From contig CM076960.1 in the NCBI GenBank assembly GCA_039566865.1, positions 16,784,501-16,848,500 on the forward strand: DNA of 64,000 nt, in the 5' to 3' direction. A model generated the notes under the pieces. That model was not told where the DNA came from. It was given only the letters and a program-made list of their open reading frames with translations, and did not search any database. Source of the DNA: Aurelia coerulea. Its lineage: Eukaryota > Cnidaria > Scyphozoa > Semaeostomeae > Ulmaridae. Numbering within the stretch: position 1 is the first letter of the stretch; each line of letters begins with the position of its first letter. A program made the position numbers and the translations under genes. This document shows positions 12,501 through 27,500 of this stretch, in pieces.

Positions 12501-15500
12501 GTTAAAGGTTTCAAGTGCCCTTGATTTCCTGTTGAATGGATTTTTTTGGCTTTGATAACAAGTACATCATTATAAACTCTGCGCTAAATACATTAAGGAT
12601 TATTATGTTTGTTCTTGTGGCCAGATTAATGTTAATCTTTGACAACATGGGAGTTATACTCCAAGAAACTATTTCAGCTCTTTTCTCAAAATCAAATCTT
12701 CAGCAACCAATCGATATTCATACAGCTCCCTGTACCAAACGGCTTGACGTAATTGGCTGAGATTTGGCAGACAGAAGGAAAAAGCATAGTGGGACCAAGG
12801 GTGTCTCAATTTCATTTCTTCCCTATTTTTACACCTTTTCTTATTTCAGGGTAGCCAGTGAAAAGCCAGAGGTTTGTATAGAACTACGAATTTTCCAATT
12901 AACGATCATATTCTAAGATTTGTAATTTAAGTATATCATTTGTATGGGGTGAATTAATAAAAAGAATCCCCGTTTGAAATACCACGGCTCTCTGGATATC
13001 CAGACGATGATATCAGCAGATATATAGTTTAATAGTTAACATGTTCAAATCTCTTTTACGATTTACCTGACTGAAATTAGCCACTCCGTTCTGAAGTTAT
13101 GATGGATTTTCTCGAGAAAGTCTCTTCAAGAACGAACCTTCAAAACGTGCCCAAAATCACGAACAAATTTGCCCAACATTTCTGCCTTACAATGGCCTTA
13201 CAACAATGACTTCTGCATACTTTTGCACGTGGTAATTAATCGATACAATCAATCGATGCAATTAATCGATTTCTAAATCTCAAATCACCACGAACAAGTT
13301 TTCTCTTTGTCCATTCATGTCGGTTCTTTGGAAAATTTGATCGACGTTTTTTTTATCGTTTTCAGTGTTTTTGAAAACGAAATTTTTAAGAAACTCGCGT
13401 CTAGCTCTAAAAACTGAAAGCAGAAGAATTTGTGAAAAATCCTGGAATCTAATTCAAGCTTTTTGCTAAAGTTTAACCTGTGAAAAAAAACAAGGCTAAA
13501 CTTGGCCTTGTACAGGCCAATTTTTAGCCTTGTAGAGGGGATTATGACCTTGTTATGACCTTCCTTATACTAACCTTAGAAGAAAATTACAAGGCTATCA
13601 GTAAGGTTCCAAGCTGCAACCAGTCTAACACAAGGTTTCCACAAGGCTTCTACGAGGCTAATTAGCATTTTTCAAGCCATTTACAAGGTTACAGCAAGGC
13701 TATTCCAGGCTATAACAAGGTTACAAGCCATAACTACAAGGCTTGTACATGGCTGTTACATGGCCTTGTATTTTCACACAGGAAGTCACCAATCTTCAAA
13801 ATCTGTCCACTGTTCGATTTATTGTGGCCTGCCAAACGTGCATAGTTTATTTTGGCGCACCCGGTAGTAATTGAAATGTAAGATGTATTGTAATGTTTTA
13901 GATGAATGAATAAAAATGTGAGGATATATAACAGAAATATTTTCTTGCAGGCTGGCAGCCCAAAACAGAAGCATGATAGGCATCGAAACAAAGAACGAGG
14001 GAGGGGCAGAGGGCGTGGTCGAGGTAGAGGTCGTGGTGAACTGGTTATGTCAAGTGGGATTTTTTCACAAGGACCATTTGCACTCAGCCGATCAGGTACC
14101 AAGATCCGTATTCTATTTTATTTGTGGTTGATCTTAGAAAATACCATGACACGTAAAGGACGGTGCAGAATTTATTTTATAACATGGCCGTTGCGAAACA
14201 TAACGGGGCAGCAAGTTTTTTCAGCCCATACCGGGTGCGCCAAAATAAACTATGCACTTTTGGCAGGCCACGATAAATCGTACACAAGACCGATTTTGAA
14301 GATTTATGACTTGATCTTTAGCAGAAGGCCTGAATTAGATTCTAGAATTTTTTGCAAATTTTTCTGTTTTCAGTGTTTAGAGCTACAAGCGAGTTTCTTA
14401 AAATTTTTGTTTTCGAAAACACTGAAAACGATCAAAAAACTTCGATCAAGCTTTCTAAAGAATCGACATGAATGGACAAAGAGAAAACTTTTTCGTGGTG
14501 ATTTGAGATTTAGAAATCGACTAATTGTAAGCTGCTGTGCGAGAGTTCGTACTATCTTATGAGAAATGTAATAATATTTTCAAGAATATAAAGAAATGTC
14601 TTTTCTTTTGTAATGACATTGAATTTATGCTTTGCTGCAGGCTGTGTTCCTCTATCAAGGGGGTTAAAAGACGAGCGAGGAAGAGTCATGGGGCCAGCAA
14701 GCATGGAGTTTTGCTACATTTTTGATTTGTGACGGCTTTTGGGGCGGCACTTTATTGCAACTACTACAGAATTTCGCAACAAGCCAATATTTGAAATAAC
14801 ACTCGTGCAGAAGTTTACAATGATCAATTTCCAAATCCCCAAATCACGCTGAAAACATTTTCTCTTTGTCCATTCATGATGAGTCTTTAGAAAATTTGAT
14901 CAACGTTTTTTGATCGTTTTCAGTGTTTTCGATAACGAAAATTTTAAGAAACTCGCCTGTAGCTCTAAAAATTGAAAACGGACAAATTTGCAAAATATCT
15001 TAGAATCTAATTCAGGCTTTCTGCTAAAGATTAAGTGATATATCTTCAAAATCGGTCCAGTGTACGATTTATCGTGGCCTGCCAAAAGTGCATAGTTTAT
15101 TTTGGCGCACCCGGTATAGAACAGGGTCATCATTTTCTATCACGCGAATTCAACATTCGATACACTTACGTTGTGTTATAAAGTTGAAACTTTCACTCAA
15201 TTCTAGGCTTCATCAGCATAGGTTCCAAATCTTAATCTAAGCGTAAAATGGTGGGTGTAGAATTCAATGACCTATTTTTTCGGATTGAATGGTTCGAAAG
15301 AAACCTTAGATACGTATCTATAATTCTACCGTTGGACTTTTCAGAAATTTTGAATATTTTTTAAAATTACAGCGCATCTTACATTTCAGCTTATTTTAGG
15401 TTGTGACGTCATCAAATTTCTAAATCATAAACCAGATAAGGGATAGACCTTTGCTTGATACCATATTGTAGGCATCCATAAACTATAGTTCTCTTCAAAA

Positions 15501-18500
15501 TTATTTCATGTTGAGTCAAACGGTTTAGAAATTACGATGGTTTTTAAGTTTTTTTGAAAATTTTTCTTGAATTCTTGAAAGAGAAGAAAAATATTCTAAT
15601 TCTAAAAATATTAAAGGTTTTAGAAAAGTCCGACGGTAGACTTATAGAGAAATAGCTAAAGTTTCTTTGAAGTCGTTCAGTTCAAAGAAATAGGTCACTC
15701 AATTTTGCACCAGGCTTTTTAAAGATTTAGAACCTATGCTGGCTTCATCAGCACTTAAGGCATCGTCAGTGTTTTTCATTAAATTTTAAAGGGGATCCGT
15801 CTCCAAATTGCGGTCGAAACGGTGATTTTGAAGTTTTTTGATGGGCAATAGCACACAGACGTTTACCTGTTTTTTCGAAAATGAAAGCATCATTTTAAAG
15901 ATAGATCTTTGTACTTCACAGTGGAAAAATCCAAATATTCATATCTCTTATGATTGCTTGAATATAAGTAGAATTTTAAGGAGCATTTTTTGGTGGCTTG
16001 GGTGAAGCCACCAAACAATTTGCAGAAAACAATGGAGAACAATGGCCACGTGCGGTATTATCAGATTTGTTTACAGTTTGGCGACGGAGCCCCTGTAAGT
16101 GCAGCCAAGATCAGAAAGTTGCGATTACAACATGTTCACTTTGCTGCAAATTGCCAATGTTTTTCCCAACTTTTGAGCCCCATTTCTCATCAAGCGTCAA
16201 CTTGACATTACCCTCTGTTTACTCCATAGGTGGCGGGGCCGCTGCTTCTTCATCTTATTCCTCAAGTTCATCATCTAAAGGGGGCAGTGGCGTTGAAGTG
16301 AGAAGTAGAACTTCTGTGATCAGAGAAGAGTATGTATCATCTTTAGCAATGCTTTGATTCTGGATTGATTGGACTTCTTACAAGTCTCTCTCGCGGAAAA
16401 AAACGAGAGGAGGAAAAAAGCGAGAGAAACTTAGGGTACTTTGCCATCAATCTGCCGTCGAAATTTTGTACATCTTAGGTAGTTTCAAAATGGCAGCATT
16501 TATTATATTTGAAGGTATGACGTCAAGCGACAAATTTCTACCTGCCATCATATTGTAGACCTTCATAAACTGTTGTTTTCTTGAAGATTTTCTCATGTTC
16601 CTCTATTCATTTATGATTTTTATAGCAAAACTCAGCAAAATATTGCATATCTTGCATTCATCCTTTGATAGCATTGTTTCTGTTTACAGGAAAGGTGCTA
16701 TTGAAGATAGCGAAGACTCGAAAAGAGTTCTGGACTTGCTTTCTGATTCCGTGAGTTATCTAAAGTCCGTCTCAAATTTGATGTCACCTGAGATTGCGAT
16801 AACGCAGAGTTCCTTTGCAAAATACTTCTATTGTTGCTGTTCGCGGGGATTTGCAGGTGACATCCAATTTGAGACTGACTATGATATTATTCGTTATCAG
16901 GGTTGTGTACCAAGTGAGTCAATGAAAACAATTCCCATTTGAAAGGCTACTACTCTCTGCACATCAAGGCAATGAACAAGGGCAGATTTTGTAATACAAT
17001 AGCAGCAGTTGCGTTTGATTGACACATCTATTCAAAGTGATTAGCCACTGCAGAGAAAGGAAATTCTGTCAACCCGTAATTCAAAACAAACAAAGCCGCA
17101 AAAGTTTCCCCGAAACTAATAAGGCAAACTCTCGCCTTGTGCAAGCGAAAGTGGTTTTTAAGCGAAGTTACGTGCTTACAACGAAAGAAGAAGGGTAAAT
17201 CTAAAGTTCTGTCTGGCGGATTTTGTTTATTTGATTCAGAAGCCGAGCAAAAGGCATTGTAATTCTCACGTATTTAGGGCTTAAATGAAACGATTACAAA
17301 ACAGCTCCTGAATCAAATAAACAAAATCCGCATGGTATAACTTTAGATTTACCCTTCTTCTTTCGATATAAGCACATGACTTGTCTTGATTTCAAATTGC
17401 ACATGATTTCAAAAGCACGCAGCCCAATATGTTTAGAGCGTATTTTCTACGTCGTTGAAAGCATTTTTAGATAGAAACTATCGATTATCATGGGCCGAAA
17501 TCTCGGTCCATGAAACTTTCGGACAAGCAGTTGTCCGAAATATCATTAGGTTGGTTATTAGTGTGATTGCATCAGTGAATACCTATCTTTATATACAGGG
17601 TGTCCCAAAAAAATTGTGCCCCGTGTGTCTGAAGATTGCGACAAAACGGCAAAAGATCCTCGCCAAACTTTTACATGATGGTGCCTTTCAGATGTTCAAT
17701 TAAAGCTTGCCACCATCCCCGTAAAAATCTGTTGAAAAATGATGGAGCTACGACCTTCAGAAGACCAAATTTGCCTGACGACTTACCATTTTGCCTTACT
17801 ATTTTGCAGTGATAAGTATTTTCATGTGAAGTAAGAAATAATTTCTGTGAGGTCAGAAATAGTGGAACTCTCCGAGGATTAACGGAATTTTCCCGAAAGC
17901 TATGACATTGGAGGCTGCTGTTTCATTTTCATTCCATAAAGCTATTTATCGCTGCAAAATAGTAAGACAAAATGGCCGACCGCTGGTTTCAGTGATCGGG
18001 CAAATTTGGTCTCCTGAAGGTCATAGCTCCATCATTTTTCAACGGACTTTTACAGGGATGGTGGCAAACTTTAATTAAACATCTGAAAAGCACCATCAAG
18101 CAAGAGTTTGGTGAGAATCTTTTGCCGTTTTGTGGCAATCTTCAGACAAACGGGGCACAATCTTTTTGGGACACCCTGTACATTCGACAAAGTAAAACTA
18201 CGAAATTCCTAAAGCGCAAAGAAATTGGGCTACGAAAATGCTTTTAATCAAAGGACCTTAGAAGTGACTCACGGGCTTAATGATTTTTATTGTGAAATTT
18301 TCCAAATTATACCATGAGAATGCTAAGGAAGATCAGTGCAATTTTATTGCACCTTCCTCGAAATATGAGTAAATATGCTGTAATGTTACGTTACAGAATG
18401 CAGTCTGAGGAAACAACCATCAAAAATTGGCGTGCAGGAAATGTTTAGTCTTTGCTTGTAGATTTTTCAGTGGAGAACAAACAATCTAATTAAACACACA

Positions 18501-21500
18501 AGCAAACAAATTAATCACGAAATACACGTTTTTTTATTATAAGAAACTTGGATCAGCACTTAGTACTAAAAGTTTCTTAATTTCGCATGAAAATTTCGGT
18601 GTTTTAGTAGTAAAAGTTTCTTAATTAGTTTCTTATTTTTTTGGGCCTAAAATTGCGGTATTGTTCGAAGTTGAGCCTTCTTCTCGAGAAAGGGCTTCCA
18701 TTTTGCATTGACATTGTCATCAAGAAGAAGCCATGCACATCAAGGCAAAAATTTACCAATTTTGCAGTTAAAAGTCAAGAAAAGACGAAGGCACCTTTGT
18801 TAGTGAGACATAGAATAAGAGAGACATACAGATATAACGTTTTAGAGTTTCTTAACTGTTCTTGAGCGTAGTACTAGAGTTTCTTAAATTTTTGGTCATC
18901 GTAGTACTAGTTTCTTATAAACCAGTTTCTTATAAAAAAAACGTGTAATCCGTTTTCAGCATGATTAAACAGTGCTATTGTTAATAAGAAACTCTTTTCA
19001 AGAATTCAACTAAGAACTAAACCAGTAAGAACCTCGATTGAGAACTTGGATATTGCTCAAGAAACTTGTTTATTTTGTCTGAGAAGGTAATTCGCATACT
19101 GGCGCTGTATTCTGGTAAAACTCACGAAATGCTTGGGAAGTTACCTATCAATGAATACAACGAACATTTAAGAAGGATGCGGAGAAACTGCAAAAACCTT
19201 TGGTACCCATGATCTGCTAATTTCAACTGTTTACTGAAAGCTAAAAGAGACTTTCAGTACTGGGTGGGAAAATTTATTGGTTTCTTGAAAACTCTTCGAT
19301 TGTTGTTCTACTTGACTGATCAGCTGCCTAAAAGTTCTTAGAAAACTAACAATAATCTTGAAAAAATGCTAACAAAGAGCTTTTTGAAATAATTTTGATG
19401 GGAACGTCATTGAGCTAATTACTGCACTCAAAGAGTTCATTTTGTTGGAGAAGTTTCCCTTAGCAACCAATCTCATTCTGTGAAATGATGCATCAACACA
19501 GGCGAGCAAGGTGGCTGCCATGCCACCATATGCATGCCACACACATTATATTTTCCAATCTCGGCTTGTTCTCAGCTGCAGTCCCTCTATTTTCCAGAAG
19601 TTTATTATTCACAATTTAGCGCAAACCTCAAGATCAATGTGCTTTGCACAAGTCAACTTAGAGGTCTAGTCCGAACAAAACATTGAATTCAGACTATTGC
19701 TGAACAAACTAAAAGTCTAGGCCTACTTTTGAAGCAAAATCGGCTATGATTCAAATAAAATGCACAGAAAGTTAAAAAATGCAAGGCTTGAAAATTGATT
19801 TTAAGCAGCTACGAAAAAGTAAGTTGATAAACTTCTTGATCAAAGATGAGAGACGTACCTTTCTTTGCACGTTGAATCTGTTGAATGCAGTTTTTCATCC
19901 AGCATTTTGAGCGCGCAGGCTCCGCGACCATGATTCTTTCTTTCCGTAGAGTAGCCGCGCGTGCTCAAACCGCTGGAGCGTTTGACCTTTGAGATGTCAT
20001 ACACCTCAGGAGGGCCTCCGCTGAACGACCAGCTTTGACCTCGCGTTGTTGCAAGGCTTGATGTGGACTTCATCACGTCCTTCACCCCATGACATAAAGG
20101 ATTTTGTAAACAGGAAAATGCCCACCACCCCTATGACTTCACTACCGTGCGTCAAAAAGGAGTCCGATTATGAAATGACCTCTTTAACAATTTAAAGAGC
20201 ACAATGTAAAAAGCTGTTTGCAAAAACCATAAAACGTATACTGATAGATGACTATTAAATCGACTAGTTCACCATTCCTACATACTGTTCATGTCTAACC
20301 TTCTTCTTTTTAAATTTCGAAATGACTGCATCAGTAACATCTTATTAATTTTAGTGTTTTAGTGTTTCTCTTTATGTTCACGGCATGGGCTCGATAAGCC
20401 ATTTTTCTCTTTGGTCGTAAAGAATGCATTTCGTGTAGCTGTTAACTTGGTATTAGGATGTATTCTATGAATAAAATTGAATTTTATTGAATTCGGTTTA
20501 TTTGTAGGGTCACATGGATGTCGACGAAGATGAGTTACGAGATGGTGGCCTGATGCCTATAACAATTCCATTAGCTAATCCAAAAATTATGGGTAAACAG
20601 TTGGACGAAACGACATCATTTAGCAAATATAGAGATGGTAAGTTTGTTTATTTCTTTTGTTACTGGCAGCATAGGTTCCAAAACTTTTTCTCGGCGTAAA
20701 AGGGTGGGTGTAAAATTCAACGACCTATTTCTTCTGACTGGATGGCTTGGAAGAAACTTTAGATACTTATCTATAATTCAACCGTTGGACTTTTCAGAAG
20801 TTTTGAATATTTTTCGAAATTACAGCGGATCTTACATTTCAACTCATTTGAGGATGTGAAGACATCAAATTTCTAAATCATAAACCAGATGAGTGGCAGA
20901 CTTTTGCTTGATACCATTTTGTAGGCATTCATAAAGTATAGTTCTCTTCGAAATTATTTCATGTTGCGTCAAACAGTTTAGAAATTACGATGGTTTTAAG
21001 TTTTTTTGAAAATTTTTCTTAGAATTCTTGAAAAAGAAGAAAGTCACTCTAATTCTGAAAATATTGAAAGTTTCAGAAAAATCCAATAGTAGAATTATAG
21101 AGAATTAGCCAACGTTTCTTTGAAGTCATTCAGTTAAAAGAAATAGGTCATTCTATTTTACACCAGCCTTTTTAAAGATTTGGAACCTATGCTGTTACTG
21201 GCAAGCATCCGAAGGCATTCTTTAAGAACACTGGCAGAGTCCAGAAAAGGTCAAATTTGCCTCTGGATGTCAATTTCGTTTCAAATCTTTCAAATCTTTA
21301 AAATGGTGGGTGTAAAATTCTATGACATTTTGCTTTGAATTGAATGTCTTGAAAGGAACTTATGGTACTTTGCTGTAAATCTGCCATGGAAAGTTTTTGA
21401 TATCTTAATTTAGCATAGGTTCCAAATCTTTAAAAAGGCTGGTGTAAAATTGAGTGACCTATTTCTTTGAAATGAATGACTTCAAAGAAACTTTAGCTAA

Positions 21501-24500
21501 TTCTCTATAATAATTCTACCGTTGGAATTTTCTGAAATCTTCAATATTTTCAGAATCAGGGTGTTTTTCTTCTTTTTCAAGAATTCAATAAAAAATTTCA
21601 AAAAAACATAAAACCATCGTAATTTCTAAATTGCTTGACGTAACATGAAATCATTTCGAAGAAAACCATAATTTATGAATGCCTACAATATGGTATCAAG
21701 CAAAGGTCTGTCACTCATCTCGTTTATGATTTAGAAATTTGATGACGTCATATCCTCAAATGAGTTGAAATGTAAGATACGCTGTAATTTCCAAAAATAT
21801 TCAAAATTTCTGAAAAGTCCAACGGTAGAATTATAGATAAGTATCTAAAGTTTCTTTCAAGCCATTCAATCAGAAGAAATAGGTCATTGAATTTTACACC
21901 CACCTTTTTACGCCGAGATAAAGATTTGGAACCTATGCTTCGTAATTTTATTCAAAATGGCAGCAACATAATTATTTTTGGAAAAACTTCATTGAAGTTT
22001 TGAAAAGATTTAAATCATCGTAAATTCTAAACAAATGGAGGAAAAATGATGTAACTTTCAGGAAAACCACAGTTTATGAAGGTTTACAGTATGGTGGCAA
22101 GTAGAAATCTATATCTTTTCTGGTTTAAAATTTAGACATTTGATGACGTCATAGCATTAAATTTAATAAATGCCGCCCTTTTGAAACTAATCAAGATATC
22201 AATAAATTTCCACGGCAGATTTACAGCAAAAACCCTAAATTCCTCCCAAGCTGTAATCGAATTTTACACCGACCTTTGTAAAGATTTGAGCCCTATGTAC
22301 AATATTAGTTGGACCTTCTTCATTTATCAAGTCAATATAACCAGATTTTTCGAACTCCTCGCGTTGTTTATGTCCCTATAATTCATAAACCAGCGGCTGT
22401 TGCTTAGGTAGCTAAAAATTTCCTGGGTCTCTTTTAAAAAACTACTAAATCTTATCCACAGAGTTCCACCCCAAAACACTACACTGGGGGACATATACGT
22501 TTCCTCGGACAAACAGCATCTCGTCTCCCCAACAAGCGTTTAAAGGGAATCTAAGCATATGAAAGCTTTTTATAAAAATAGCTTTGCAAAGATAATAGGC
22601 CATGACACGTGCCGCACCGTATTTGGGTAACTTATCTAAGTCAACAGGAAATACCGATATGTGATTGGCTAGAGTCTGACCGCAAGTGGCTTGAGCCACT
22701 TTCATATGGGTTTTTATTGTCTGCAAAAACACCCTTCAATGCGTCTGAGACTATTTTCATCCAAATTTAGGATTAATTTTCGTTTTCTCACTGATTGATG
22801 ATATTATTGTATTTTCATTTTTAGTGAAATCAGAACCCGATGGTGATTTCGATTTGACAGATTTCAGCGCGAAGATGAAACCAACCCAGACAAGGAGCAT
22901 AAAACCACAACTTACTTGCGGCCAAATGTTTTCGTCAAACTTCGTGGTTAGTTCACATTTAATCTGTGTTTTTCCCAAAAATATCATCGGATTTCTTAAA
23001 ATTGTCTTTTGTAAGGCCTTTGTGTATAAAAGATTGAGAACATATTTCAAAGTACACGTACACGTATTTTTGGCAAGAAACTGCTTATAAAAACTTCAAC
23101 TCTCAGATTGCTAAACAATTAAGAAAGGGAAAATTTTAACTTAAGAAGTTATTTATTTTGATGAAGGAAATCCTTGGCATAGTTTTGCTAACGTACTGGA
23201 GTAATGTCTAAACATTGAGAAGGCTTCAAAAATCTTCAGTTTTGAAATGTTCATTATAATAACATGATAATAACATAATAATGTTATTAATATAATATAA
23301 TAATAATATATAATGTTATATAATATATAATATACTTAGTAAAATGTTATTCGTAATATTTAATAATAATCATTACTATTATTAAATATTATTATTACTA
23401 TTATTAGTATTATTACTGTTATTAATTCTTTCATTTGAAGTTGGCTAAACAATTATAGCTATAATTGCTAATTAAGGCCAAGTATTTACAAAATTGCATA
23501 CAATTTATAAAGAAGGTAGAATTTACAATATAAAACCTGGTCAACTTATGTTATGGATGTATTAAGAAACTCGTAAGAAACTCCGAGAACTCAAGATATC
23601 TGATCATTTTAAGAAATTCTCAATACTTGCTCAAATTCTTAGTTTTGTATAAAGAAACTACTTCGTGTCTGTTGTTAGAATCTTTTAACTGGAGTCTACT
23701 TCAACTTTTTATTGATGTGTTTTGGAACAAAGATAGGAGGTCTTTTTGTCTAATCGCACAAATCTAAACGTATTTTTTTATAAGAAACTGCCCATAAGAA
23801 ACTCAACTCTCAGATCGCCAAAAAATTAAGAAACTCCAGCCAGGACTGGAAAAATATCAGTTAAGAAACTATTTGTTTTAATAAAGGAAATCCTTGACCT
23901 ATTTTTCATTTATTTTCACTTGTTTCCTGTATCATATTACTTGTAGGGTACTTGAGTAATGTCAAAACATTGGAAAGGCTTAAAAAACCTTGTTTTGAAA
24001 TGCTCACGAGGGCACAGGTAGTGAACATGAAGATTGTTATGGAACCTCTAAGAAACTCGTAAGAAACTGTGAGTACTCAAAATCTGATAATTTTGAGAAA
24101 CTTTCAGTACTGGCCCAAATTCTTAGTTTCTTATAAAAATAATACAAGTATTTTTGAAAATTTTTGTATGAAATTAAGACGTAATTCATTAGGCTTAAAG
24201 GGGCTCCGTCGTCAAACAGTAAACAAATCCGTAAACTCGCACGTGTCGCCGATTATCCATTGTTCATCCATTGTTCTCTGCAGTTTGTTTGGTGGCTTCA
24301 CCCAAGCCACCAAAGAGCGACCGTTAAAAACCCATTTATATCCGAGCAATCGTAGAAGATATGAATGTTTGGTTTGTTCCTTAGTGAAGTACAAGGATTA
24401 ATGCCCAAACAGCAACTTTCATTTTGAAAAAAATACGAAAATCCCATTTGATATCATCTTTCAAAAACTGCAAAAATCATCGTTTTGTTTACATTTTGAC

Positions 24501-27500
24501 GACCGAGCCCCTTTAAAAGCAATCTGTCCCCTATTGTTCTGACCTTGGTTGCTGCTTTATTTACCTTATTTACGCTGCAGCTAAATTCATGCATCACCGA
24601 GTCTCTATGACCCTGATTTCCGTGGATAAAGCGAATTAACACCAACTTCTGGAATATACAATAGAGATCTTTATCGATTTTATTTTCATTCATCGAAGGG
24701 GGCAGATTGCCTTTAAGCAAGCCCTGCAGCGTAACCAAATTGATTATCTAGTTGATTAAGGAAATGCTCATTTAATATACTTTTGCAAAATATTTTCGTG
24801 TTAAGGCTTCGAGTCGACCATGAAACTAAAGAGTGAAATAAGTGGATCATCGAAAATGTATTGAGTTATGTAATAAGCAACCACTACGTCCTTCAACGTA
24901 AATGTTCTTTTTCTTTGTAAATTCTGTTTCACATTGAATGTCAGTCATATTAAGCACTATAAAACAACAGGAAGAGTTGCACTAGTGATACTTTTCAATT
25001 CATCCCTACCCTGACCCGACATCTAATGTCAGGCGGAATCTGGTTTTGTATCCATTAGTTTTGAATCGTTCGTAGTGTAGTCGTATGTAGTTTAACGTTG
25101 TGTGTCTTTATGTATCGACCATGGGGTAGTCATTGTCTTTTGCTCCCCATGGTATCGTCCTTGTAGTGTTGTATAGTACTTAGAAAAGTATAGTAGAATG
25201 TGAGATGTATTGTAATTATCGTCTATAAATAAATGAATAAATAAATAAATAAATAGATACACAAATAAATAAATAAAATAAATGTATTGAGGTTATTTTG
25301 TATCAGCGCTGAGTGTGGCGAGGGGCGGCGGCTGTTTGTCCGCGCGTAGGGCCCTCTGTTAACTGCCTTGCATCTATTTTCTCCCAAATTATAAAATGTT
25401 TTGATGTCATTGCCTCACATCAAATGAGAGACAGACATTAACTTTTTCTTTTAGTTTGTTGTTTTTTCTTTCAGTATATTGTAATTTTTGAATTGTAAGT
25501 GCCTTTCATGGAGGGAACTCCGATGACCTAGTGTCTATTCCCGCCATGATAGGCACAGTAGATGTACTTGTTGAGTTTGTATATTTTAATTGATTATAAA
25601 AAAAAAGCGCTGAGTTTTTGGTCGATCTTTTTGTGGTCTCAGTTTTGTCGCAAAGGAGTTTTATTTGCAAAAAAAACGAAACTTAAAAGGACAATGTTTC
25701 AGTTTGTTTTTTCCCTTGATCGATTCGTCAACTTTTGTATCTTGTCTTTATAACTAATATCAGCATTTAGTTTTTGTGGAGAAGATTGAATTTATGTAAG
25801 GGAAGCGTTATTCAAGCTTTTCTTCTTTGCCAATTTTTTGACATTGAGAAGTAAACTTGTCTTAAGTTTTAGATCATTTTCACCTTTACGAGTCTGCTCT
25901 GAGTTACATATCCACACTTCACGTTTTAGTCTGTTGGAATTCTGTAGGCTTTAAGATGTAGGAAACACATATAAGAAGCCAGATCTTGATTTCCAACAAA
26001 TGAAAGGGAGAAATAGTCTGTTATTTTGGTGCAGTTGCAAAATTGAAAATCCTGGCTATGACATGCGAATGCTTCCTTCAATTCATTCCAAATCTTTGTT
26101 AATCGTTTGTTTCTTGCCAATTTCATCTCAAGGGAGGTATTACCCCCTACCAATTTAAAGTTGCCGATTAATCCTAGACTTAGAAACACTGTTGTTTGTC
26201 ATGACTCATGACCCAGTCTATCTTTCTGTATGCCGGAATCACATTTTCCCAGTATTGGAGTTTCTTAATTCCTTTGCGATCTGAGAGTCGAGTTTCTTAT
26301 AAGCTGTTTCTTATAAACAAAATACGTGTAATGGGGAGAATATAGTGCTTGTATATTTATTATTTAAATGCAAATGCACTACCTCCATATGAGGTATAGC
26401 AGCAATGCAATATAACGCAACGCGAACAAAATTTTTTACTAAAACCTAAAACTAACATAACTAAATAACATGAATCAAAGAAAACAAACAGAAACAATAA
26501 TGTCTGGGGGCAGCAAGACCTTCAGGAACTTTTTTAATTTCGTATAATGTTTCTTTTAGAAATTTGGACAAGGCATATATCACCGTCTCACTCTTACTCC
26601 TTATAAGTTGGATAAGCATGATTTTGAAACAATTTGTGAGTTACCGATGTGATAAGGAACCATTTTACTTTGCACGTTGCTTGAAGTTTTTTATATAGAG
26701 TAAAATCCAAAAGTTAGATACAAAATTCATTACTAATCCCACCTGCAGCAGGATCAGATGGAAACTTTGATTTTTTGGAATTTTCCCGTGTGATCTCGAG
26801 GCAGTATCTCCAATTTTCGGAACATAAAAGGATTGCAGAGTTTGAACAACTTAGGAATGTTTTTAGTTTTTAAATCGTTTTCTGCAGACAAGGAACAAAT
26901 TTCGAAAAACGGAAGTGCTCAAAAATTGAGTGATTGAGTTAAAAGAGGCGAAACTGTATATTTTGGGTTCTTCGGGGCTTGAAAAATCGGGGTCCGGCTG
27001 AGCATAGGGGTCAAATCTTCAAATCTTTAAAAAGGTGGGTGTAAAATTCTATGACAGTTTTCTTTGAATTGAATTACTTCAAAAGAACTTATAGTACTTT
27101 TCTGTAAATCTGCCGTGGAAATATTTTGATATCTTGATTTTTTTCAAAATGGCAGCAATTTAATTATTTTTGAAAAATTCATAGAAAATTTCGAAAAAAT
27201 TAAAATCATCGTAAATCCTAAGCCAATGGAGGAAAAATGATATAACCTTCAAGAAAACCATAGTTTATGGAGGTCTTCAATATGGTGGCAAGCAGAAATC
27301 TGTAGCTTTTCTGGTTTAGGATTTAGAAATTTGATGACGTCATAGCCTCAAATTTAATAAATGCCGCCATTTTGAAACTAATCAAGATATCAATAAATTT
27401 CCACGGCAGATTTACAGCAAAAACCCTAAGTTACTTCCAAGCCAGTTAGTTAAAGGAAAACTCTAATAGAATTTTACCCCGATCTTTTTAAAGATTTGAG

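Noticed and set aside
14637..14725. POLR3D exon after the CTTTGCTGCAG acceptor
   Set aside because: Phase would fit, but it lies inside the M2 MITE (14231-15114), runs to a stop without a donor and lacks RPC4 similarity; exon 7 at 16230 fits better.
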